Under the pieces are notes generated by a model. It saw only the letters and a list, made by a program, of their open reading frames with translations, was not told the origin of the DNA and ran no database searches. From contig JAISGO010000008.1 in assembly GCA_031263025.1 (NCBI GenBank), forward strand, positions 1 through 35,722: DNA of 35,722 nucleotides. The letters are read 5' to 3'. Shown here in pieces: positions 30,183 to 35,722 of the stretch. The translations under genes and the position numbers were made by a program. Position 1 is the first letter of the stretch, and the number at the start of each line of letters is the position of its first letter. The stretch comes from Coriobacteriales bacterium (lineage in GTDB: Bacteria > Actinomycetota > Coriobacteriia > Coriobacteriales > UBA8131).

Positions 30183-30799
30183 ATTTCGAGACAGGCAGCT
30201 ATAGCCAGTTAAAGACCCCGAGCCTGTCAACGCGCTTGGGCCAGAGTCCAAACGCCCAGAATGAACCCATCGCGCTTTACTTGGACGCCCTTGCGGGCGC
30301 GGAGCTTGTCGCCGGACAATCCGTTCTGCTTTCCGGTGTCGTCTATACCATGCGCGACGCCGGACACCGGCGTTGTCTGGACTACCTCGAAGAACATGGT
30401 GATCTGCCCTTTGGCCTCAAAGGTCAGAGCCTCTTCTATGCCGGCCCGACTGAACTGCGCCCAGATTATGCCGTGCAGGGTATCCCGCCTTTCGCGGCGG
30501 TCGGCCCGACTACGGCTAGTCGCATGGATTTCGCCGCACCCGCCCTCTACCGGGCCGGTATCGCCGCGACTATCGGTAAGGGCCACCGCTCGGCAGAGGT
30601 GTGCGCGGTCTGCCGCGAGTTTGGCTGTGCCTATTTTGCCGCAGTCGGGGGCGCGGCTGCTTTGCTTGCCACCAAGGTCATCTCCGCCGAGCTCGTGGCT
30701 TGGCCTGACCTCGGGCCGGAGGCCCTCTATAAGCTGGAGATCGTGGATTTTCCGGCTCTCATCGCGATTGATGGCAAGGGGCGCGATATCTATGGCTGA
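30179..30799 (+). CDS. Class I fumarate hydratase (or tartrate dehydratase) beta subunit
   Basis: A 206-aa beta subunit. Family blocks are VLLSGVVYTMRDAGHRR, LFYAGPTELRP, AVGPTTASRMDFAAP, TIGKGHRS, and VGGAAALLATKV with a C-terminal MEIVDFPALI-like end. The first 25 residues are a short extension. Together with the preceding gene it forms the active heterodimer. The start ATG overlaps the alpha stop; its last 8 nt overlap tmk. Confidence 0.92.
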   Translation: MNFETGSYSQLKTPSLSTRLGQSPNAQNEPIALYLDALAGAELVAGQSVLLSGVVYTMRDAGHRRCLDYLEEHGDLPFGLKGQSLFYAGPTELRPDYAVQGIPPFAAVGPTTASRMDFAAPALYRAGIAATIGKGHRSAEVCAVCREFGCAYFAAVGGAAALLATKVISAELVAWPDLGPEALYKLEIVDFPALIAIDGKGRDIYG

Positions 30800-31451
30800 A
30801 GGTGCGCACAAAAAACCGCTCTTCATCACCTTCGAAGGTGGCGAGGGAGTGGGCAAGTCAACCCAGATCGGCTATCTCGAAGAAGAGCTGGAGTTCCGTG
30901 GCTTGCGCGTCAAACGCCTGCGCGAGCCCGGCCAGACCCAGGTCGGCGAACAGATCCGGTGCATCTTGCTCGACCCGGACAATGCAGCTTTGACCCCGCT
31001 CTGCGAGCTGATGCTCTACGAGGCGGCCCGGGTGCAGATGGTGCGTGAGGTCCTGCATCCGCTGCTTGAGGGCAAGGCCCAGGCCGCTGACGGTCAGCCT
31101 TATGACGTCATCCTCTGCGACCGCTTCTATGATTCGACCTTCGCTTATCAGGGTTTCGGCCGGGGCATCGCGCTCGAGACGGTTAACCGCCTTAACCAGG
31201 TCGCGGCTGACGGAATCGTGCCTGAGCGTACTATCGTACTGGTCAACGACGTCGAATACGCCCTGACCAAGGCCACTAAGAGCGGCGCTGACCGCATCGA
31301 GGGGCAGCCGATGGCCTTCCATGAGCGGGTCTTGGAGGGTTTCCTCGAGCTATCCCGGCGCGAGCCCGGCCGGGTGCGGATCATCCACAGCCTCGACGAC
31401 AAGCACCAGACCGCCGAGCTGGTCTTGGCCGCAGTCGAGGACCTCCTATGA
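30792..31451 (+). CDS. tmk: Thymidylate kinase
   Basis: A 219-aa dTMP kinase. The P-loop is FEGGEGVGKST (residues 14-24), the DR(E/Q)PG-like motif is REPGQTQVGEQIR, and CDRFYDSTFAYQGFGRGI holds the DR-(F/Y) substrate motif. A C-terminal ADRIEGQPMAFHERV block acts as the lid region. It makes dTDP from dTMP for DNA synthesis. I chose the ATG at 30792, which overlaps the end of the fumarase beta gene by 8 nt; the frame is open much further upstream but only as a shadow of that gene. The stop overlaps trmD by 4 nt (ATGA). Confidence 0.95.
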   Translation: MAEGAHKKPLFITFEGGEGVGKSTQIGYLEEELEFRGLRVKRLREPGQTQVGEQIRCILLDPDNAALTPLCELMLYEAARVQMVREVLHPLLEGKAQAADGQPYDVILCDRFYDSTFAYQGFGRGIALETVNRLNQVAADGIVPERTIVLVNDVEYALTKATKSGADRIEGQPMAFHERVLEGFLELSRREPGRVRIIHSLDDKHQTAELVLAAVEDLL

Positions 31452-32140
31452 GGATTGATGTGCTGACCATCTTCCCCGAGGTCTTCGAGCCCTATGCCTC
31501 GACCTCGATGTTGGGCCGGGCCCGGGAGCGTGGTATCTTGGATTTTCGGACGCACAACCTGCGCGAATGGACACATGACCGCCACCATACCACCGATGAC
31601 GAACCCTACGGCGGCGGCGCCGGCCAGCTGATGTTGGCCGAGCCTATCTTCGAGGCACTGGACGACTTGCAAGGGGTGCCTGCCATGGACGGAACCTTTG
31701 CCACCACCATCTTCTTCACCCCGACCGGCCGTCCCTTCGATCAGCGTTTGGCCGAAGAACTTGCCCAGCAGCGGCAGTTGATCATGGTCTGTGGCCGCTA
31801 TGAGGGTATCGACGAACGTGCCTATAGCCGCGCCGACCTTTGCATTAGCCTGGGCGATTATGTCTTGACCGGGGGTGAGCTGGCTGCCCTCACTGTGACC
31901 GACGCGCTCTGCCGGCTTCTGCCTGGGGTGCTCGGCAACGCCGCGAGTGCCGCTGACGAGTCCTTCAGTACTGGCCTGCTCGAATATCCTCAGTATACCC
32001 GTCCCGCTGAGCTGCGTGGCCTTAAGGTTCCGGATGTCCTGCTCTCCGGCAACCACGCCGAGATCGCCAAATGGCGCCGAGAGCAGGCCCTCGAGCGCAC
32101 CCAGCGCCTGCGACCGGATTTGCTCGGTGAGAATTTTTGA
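31448..32140 (+). CDS. trmD: tRNA (guanine-37-N1)-methyltransferase
   Basis: A 230-aa SPOUT methyltransferase. Diagnostic blocks are DVLTIFPEVFEPY, DDEPYGGGAGQLM, LIMVCGRYEGIDERAY (SAM-binding trefoil knot), ISLGDYVLTGGELAALT with LGNAASAADESF, and LEYPQYTRPAELRG. It methylates G37 next to the anticodon and prevents frameshifting. It usually lies with rpsP-rimM-rplS; here it is the last gene after tmk with a 4-nt overlap. The C-terminal domain (AKWRREQALERTQRLRPDLL) is intact. Confidence 0.96.
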   Translation: MRIDVLTIFPEVFEPYASTSMLGRARERGILDFRTHNLREWTHDRHHTTDDEPYGGGAGQLMLAEPIFEALDDLQGVPAMDGTFATTIFFTPTGRPFDQRLAEELAQQRQLIMVCGRYEGIDERAYSRADLCISLGDYVLTGGELAALTVTDALCRLLPGVLGNAASAADESFSTGLLEYPQYTRPAELRGLKVPDVLLSGNHAEIAKWRREQALERTQRLRPDLLGENF

Positions 32141-32213
32141 GTAGGCAGGATAAGTGCGAATCGTCGAAGACGGCCACCAGCAAACCTTGGTTTAAAGCCG
32201 GAGCGCCTTTTGC

Positions 32214-32219
32214 TAGACT
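32214..32219 (+). promoter_or_regulatory. -10 element for a probable leaderless transcript (m5C methyltransferase)
   Basis: TAGACT ends 6 nt before the ATG at 32226; no Shine-Dalgarno sequence is present. Confidence 0.55.
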
Positions 32220-32225
32220 ATAAAC

Positions 32226-33356
32226 ATGGGTAAAGCATGCGATAAGCAACGGTCGGTGATTTCCTTTTTCTCAGGCGCTATGGGGCTTGATCTGGGCCTT
32301 CTGCATGCCGGCTTGAACGTGGTCATAGGGCAGGATATAGAATCTGATTGTGTCGAGACTGCTCGGGCAAACGGACAAGAATGTATCAAGGCCGATATTC
32401 GGGAGCTTGACGCGAGTGACATGTTAGCCGCTGCGAAATTAAACCCAGAAGAGGCGTTCCTAGTTTGCGGTGGCCCGCCTTGCCAGCCTTTCTCGACTGC
32501 GGGGAAGCGCCTCGGCATCAATGACCCACGTGGTAGTCTTTTTATGGACTATGTTCGAATGATCGCAGAGATCCGACCCCGCTTCTTCATCATGGAAAAC
32601 GTCAAAGGCCTGATGTCCTCCCGTTTGACGCCCGACAAAGATAAAGGTACCGTGCTCAAGGTTGTCTTGCGCGAATTCAAAAAATTGGGTTATAAGACCG
32701 TTCATGGGATTGTGGACGCTGTTGACTATGGGGTTCCACAATTCCGGGAACGTTTCGTCTTGATTGGTAGCCGGGACGCCGAGGATATCTTCCTGCCCCT
32801 GCCGACCCATTTCCAGCAGCACCAGGATTTTGATAATCGCTGGCTGACCTTGCGTCAAGCTATCGCAGACCTGGAAAACAATCCTGGCCCCTGCGAGACT
32901 TTCAGTCCGGAGCGGCTGCGCTTTCTGCGGATGGTTCCCGAAGGTGGTAACTGGCGGGATCTTCCTACAAGGCTCCAGGAGGAAGCGATGGGTGGCGCCT
33001 ATCATTCAGGCGGTGGCAAAGTCGGTTTCTACCGACGCTTGTCCTATGCCCAGCCTGCGCCGACTCTGGTCACTTCGCCCGTGCAAAAGGCTTCGATGTT
33101 GTGTCACCCAACACAGGACAGGCCACTTAGCGTCAAAGAATATGCGAGGATCCAACAATTTCCGGACAGCTGGATCTTCACCGGCACTACGTCAAGTCAG
33201 TATCGCCAAATCGGCAACGCTGTCCCCGTTGCCTTGGGCGAAGCCTTGGGTAAGATGTTGGTCGCCGTCGCCGAAGGTAGGGCAAAGGTGGAAACCAAGC
33301 GGGTGCGTGCCGCGAGATTAACCAGAACCGCTCGAACATTGCAGCGTTGTTCGTGA
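32226..33356 (+). CDS. DNA (cytosine-5-)-methyltransferase, orphan
   Basis: A 376-aa Dcm-type enzyme. The motifs in order are FFSGAMGLDLGLLHAG (I, SAM site), CGGPPCQPFSTAGKR (IV) with catalytic Cys86, MENVKGLMSS (VI), VPQFRERFVLIGSR (VIII), a target-recognition region around residues 225-290, and SSQYRQIGNAVPVALG (X). It places a methyl group on cytosine C5 in a short DNA target that cannot be read from sequence. No restriction endonuclease or Vsr gene is next to it. The last 25 residues are Arg-rich and not typical. Base use is more AT-rich at the 5' end than in neighbours, suggesting transfer. Probable leaderless start. Confidence 0.93.
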   Translation: MGKACDKQRSVISFFSGAMGLDLGLLHAGLNVVIGQDIESDCVETARANGQECIKADIRELDASDMLAAAKLNPEEAFLVCGGPPCQPFSTAGKRLGINDPRGSLFMDYVRMIAEIRPRFFIMENVKGLMSSRLTPDKDKGTVLKVVLREFKKLGYKTVHGIVDAVDYGVPQFRERFVLIGSRDAEDIFLPLPTHFQQHQDFDNRWLTLRQAIADLENNPGPCETFSPERLRFLRMVPEGGNWRDLPTRLQEEAMGGAYHSGGGKVGFYRRLSYAQPAPTLVTSPVQKASMLCHPTQDRPLSVKEYARIQQFPDSWIFTGTTSSQYRQIGNAVPVALGEALGKMLVAVAEGRAKVETKRVRAARLTRTARTLQRCS

Positions 33357-33364
33357 GAAAAAGA

Positions 33365-33391
33365 GAGTACGAATCTTCAGTACTCGCTTTT
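33365..33391 (+). terminator. Probable terminator after the m5C methyltransferase
   Basis: GAGTAC (33365-33370) pairs with GTACTC (33380-33385) over a 9-nt loop, followed by GCTTTT and a T-rich stretch. Confidence 0.55.
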
Positions 33392-33510
33392 GCTTCTTCT
33401 ACATTCCCTGGCGCAGGGGAACATTCTAGAATACTAACAATATGTAGTATGAAACCACTTGGCCGCTGCGGCGGATAAAGGCCTGGCCTTGACTTCCGGG
33501 GGAGTAGAAG

Positions 33511-34533
33511 ATGCGTAAGATAAGAGCTTTTTGCATAGTCCACCCGCTGCTTAGCGGCATCGTCTCGCTGGTCTTCGTCTATGTCGTGTTCCAGGGCCTC
33601 GGCATCCTGATGGAGGACTGGCCGGGTTACAGTGGCGAGATCGTATCCCGACTGCTCTGTCTTGCTTTGATAGTCTTGATCGTCTGCGGTCTGGCCGGCC
33701 CCCGGATTTTCTGGCCGCGCCGGCGTATGCTCGCACTTAGCTTCTGCAAGTGCTGTTTGATCTTGCTTTTCTCCTTTGGTATCGCCCTCTTCCTCGGCCT
33801 GGCCATCGTCCTCTTGTCCATCCTTGCCCGGGTCGAACCAAGCTATGCACTCGTCCTTAAGCGTTCGCTCGGCGTTTTGAGGACAGATTGGGTGCTACGT
33901 TTGCTCGCTGTAGTGTTGCTTTGCCTGGTGGTGGGACTTTTTGAGGAATCCCTTTTCCGAGGGTTGTTCTTAAGCGCCCTTTTGGCCCGCCTCGGCGCCA
34001 GTCGTCGCGGCATCGTCATATCCGTCCTGGTCAGCGCTGCGGTCTTCGGCTTTGCACATGTTCTGCCAGATCTTTGGACGGGGCAGTTGGCCACTGTCCT
34101 TGCCTTGCTCCAAGCTCTGGGTAAGGTGGTCACGACCGGGATGATCGGTTTCATGTTCGGGGCGCTCTACCTTAAGACCCGCAATATCTGGGGTACGGCC
34201 CTGGTGCATGCTCTGAATGACTTCTTCGGGCTATGGTTTTTCGCTTTGTTCGGCTCGAGCAGCCTCGATCTGCAATATGTCCAGGCCGGCGGCAATGCTG
34301 CGGTCATGCTGGTCGGTTATCTGGTGATGGCCTTGATTTACCTGCCCCTGGTCTTCATGGGTTGGCATCTGATCCGTGATCTCAGGCTCCCGCAAAAGGG
34401 TTTCTTCGGCAAGCCGACTTGGGCCGATACGGCCGCTCCTGGCCTAGTCAAGGCGCAAGCGCCCAGGCCCACCTTACCCCCGGCCGGCCCGCCAATTACA
34501 CTACAATCTGGGGAACGGACTGCGAGCCGATGA
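33511..34533 (+). CDS. CPBP-family intramembrane metalloprotease
   Basis: A 340-aa membrane protein with about eight helices. The CPBP (Abi/Rce1-like) motifs are EESLFRG (Glu145, Glu146, with Arg150), FGFAH (about residue 179) and HALNDFFG (about residue 233), which make the metal site inside the membrane. Family members cleave proteins or peptides in the membrane or give immunity to bacteriocins; the target here is unknown. The C-terminal 45 residues are Pro/Ala-rich and cytoplasmic. GGGGGAG lies about 10 nt before the ATG. A pyrH promoter appears to lie in the end of the gene. Confidence 0.9.
   Translation: MRKIRAFCIVHPLLSGIVSLVFVYVVFQGLGILMEDWPGYSGEIVSRLLCLALIVLIVCGLAGPRIFWPRRRMLALSFCKCCLILLFSFGIALFLGLAIVLLSILARVEPSYALVLKRSLGVLRTDWVLRLLAVVLLCLVVGLFEESLFRGLFLSALLARLGASRRGIVISVLVSAAVFGFAHVLPDLWTGQLATVLALLQALGKVVTTGMIGFMFGALYLKTRNIWGTALVHALNDFFGLWFFALFGSSSLDLQYVQAGGNAAVMLVGYLVMALIYLPLVFMGWHLIRDLRLPQKGFFGKPTWADTAAPGLVKAQAPRPTLPPAGPPITLQSGERTASR
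34502..34507 (+). promoter_or_regulatory. -10 element for pyrH
   Basis: TACAAT lies within the last codons of the CPBP gene, about 45 nt before the pyrH start. No clear -35 box is seen. Confidence 0.35.
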
Positions 34534-34552
34534 TTCAAAAAAAGGAGGTACC

Positions 34553-35290
34553 ATGGCGGATTTCAAATACCAGCGGGTGATGCTCAAACTCTCCGGCGAG
34601 CATTTGGCCGGCGACCAGGGTTATGGCATCGATGCCGCCGTGCTCAGCCGTTTGGCCTCCGAGATCAAGCATATCCTGGATAGCGCCCCGGCTAAGACTG
34701 AGAGCGGCAAGTTGGAGTTGGCAATCACCTTGGGCGGCGGTAATATCTTCCGCGGTTTGGCCGCCTCGACCGAGGGCATGGATCGCAGCCAGGCAGACTA
34801 TATCGGTATGTTGGCCACTGTGATGAACGCCTTGGCCTTGCAAGAGGCACTGGAGCGGGAAGGGGTCTTTACCCGGGTACAGTCCGCCATCGAGATGCCC
34901 CAGGTCTGTGAGACCTACATCCGCAGGCGGGCCATCCGCCATCTGGAGAAGGGCCGGGTGGTGATCTTCGCCGGCGGCACCGGTCATCCTTTTTTCACTA
35001 CCGACACTACCGCAGCCCTGCGCGCCTGTGAGATCGGCGCCGATATCCTGGTCAAGGCGACCAAGGTAGACGGCATCTATGACAGCGACCCCAAGACCCA
35101 TCCCGAGGCCAGCAAGTACGACTGCATCAGTTATCTTGACGTGCTTACCCAAGAGCTCAACGTGATGGACTCGGCCTCGATATCGCTTTGCAAAGACAAC
35201 GACCTGCCCATGGTCGTTCTCAATATCAATACTCCCGGTAATATGCTCAAAGCCCTGCAGGGGGAGCAAGTCGGGACTTTGGTCTACTAA
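34553..35290 (+). CDS. pyrH: Uridylate kinase (UMP kinase)
   Basis: A 245-aa amino-acid-kinase-fold enzyme. Blocks are [20 protein letters not shown] at the start, [58 protein letters not shown] (UMP and phosphate site), [16 protein letters not shown], and the C-terminal NLNxPGNM-like [12 protein letters not shown]. It makes UDP from UMP and is the conserved partner of frr. AAAGGAGG lies 7 nt before the ATG. The next gene is frr, 72 nt downstream. Confidence 0.97.
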   Translation: MADFKYQRVMLKLSGEHLAGDQGYGIDAAVLSRLASEIKHILDSAPAKTESGKLELAITLGGGNIFRGLAASTEGMDRSQADYIGMLATVMNALALQEALEREGVFTRVQSAIEMPQVCETYIRRRAIRHLEKGRVVIFAGGTGHPFFTTDTTAALRACEIGADILVKATKVDGIYDSDPKTHPEASKYDCISYLDVLTQELNVMDSASISLCKDNDLPMVVLNINTPGNMLKALQGEQVGTLVY

Positions 35291-35362
35291 ATGCTGCTTC
35301 TAGAAAACGTATAAAGAGGGGGATTGCCCCGATAGGAAAGCGCTACGGAAGGAAGAGAACAC

Positions 35363-35722
35363 ATGCCCATTCAAGACATCATCGCAAAACACACCCAGAC
35401 CATGGATCACGCTATCGAGCACCTGCACGGTGAGTTCGCCAAGCTGCGCACTGGCCGGGCCAATCCCAATATCTTGGAGCAGATCAAGGTCGACTATTAT
35501 GGTCAGCCCACGCCGATCAACCAAGTCGGTTCGGTCAAATCGCCGGATGCCCATATGCTCACCATTGAGCCTTGGGACAAGGGCATGCTGAAGGGTGTGG
35601 AGAAGGCCCTGATCGACTCCGACCTTGGGGTCACGCCGCAAAACGACGGCAAACTGATCCGTTTAGCCTTTCCCCAGCCGACCGAGGAGAGGCGCAAGGA
35701 ACTCGCCAAGGACGCTAAGAAG
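35363..35722 (+). CDS. frr: Ribosome recycling factor, 5' part (3' truncated by window edge)
   Basis: The first 120 codons of RRF. It starts MPIQDIIAKHTQTMDHAIEH, with AAGGAAGAG about 9 nt before the ATG, and has the family core FAKLRTGRANPNILEQIKVDYYG, LTIEPWDKGMLKGVEKAL, SDLGVTPQNDGKLIRLAFP and PTEERRKEL. It releases ribosomes from mRNA after termination together with EF-G. No stop codon lies before base 35722. The pyrH-frr order is the usual one. Confidence 0.96.
   Translation, partial: MPIQDIIAKHTQTMDHAIEHLHGEFAKLRTGRANPNILEQIKVDYYGQPTPINQVGSVKSPDAHMLTIEPWDKGMLKGVEKALIDSDLGVTPQNDGKLIRLAFPQPTEERRKELAKDAKK

Overview
The window is a chromosomal segment of about 36 kb from a GC-rich, strictly anaerobic bacterium. 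An [FeFe] hydrogenase, an Ech-type [NiFe] hydrogenase, two molybdopterin enzymes, a molybdate ABC importer, Actinobacteria-like leaderless promoters and a DUF4491 protein together point to a gut-type Actinomycetota, most likely class Coriobacteriia. That placement is inference from gene content; no rRNA is present. There is no rRNA operon, insertion sequence, prophage or CRISPR array.

Layout. 1-771 is the 3' end of an [FeFe] hydrogenase. 903-978 is tRNA-Thr(CGT). 1005-3187 is a tarI-tarJ-tagD cluster for CDP-ribitol and CDP-glycerol, i.e. teichoic-acid-type precursors. Convergent to it is lexA (3336-4037, minus) with a strong double SOS operator. 4207-5113 holds a DUF4491 membrane protein and a RibU-like ECF S component. 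5236-8314 is modABC, with an unusual secreted domain fused to ModB. 8629-12909 is an MFS transporter, a cytoplasmic Mo/W-bisPGD enzyme of the acetylene hydratase/catechol dehydroxylase type and a 2x[4Fe-4S] ferredoxin. 13083-13672 is a frameshifted TetR regulator. 13748-17083 is echBCDEF. 17141-20242 holds a ferredoxin-domain aldo/keto reductase, a GNAT acetyltransferase, about 350 bp of highly structured non-coding DNA, and a DegV/FakB protein. 20390-20800 is an AT-rich, probably acquired PD-(D/E)XK-like (CdiA_C-type) protein. 20976-22955 holds an Fsr-like MFS pump and a metallo-beta-lactamase-fold hydrolase bracketed by REP-like palindromes. 23134-27564 is the displaced large membrane subunit echA followed by a second Mo/W-bisPGD enzyme. 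The rest is mostly housekeeping: a small membrane protein, aspartate kinase, fumarase alpha/beta, tmk, trmD, an orphan m5C methyltransferase, a CPBP protease, pyrH and the start of frr.

How the genes may work together (inference). ModABC supplies molybdate for two molybdopterin reductases. The MFS protein imports the organic substrate or exports the product. The small ferredoxin feeds electrons to the first reductase. The Ech complex and the [FeFe] hydrogenase exchange electrons between H2 and ferredoxin, coupled to ion translocation in the case of Ech. The most interesting candidate system is this hydrogen/ferredoxin-linked reductive (dehydroxylase-like) metabolism, in particular the second molybdoenzyme placed directly behind echA.
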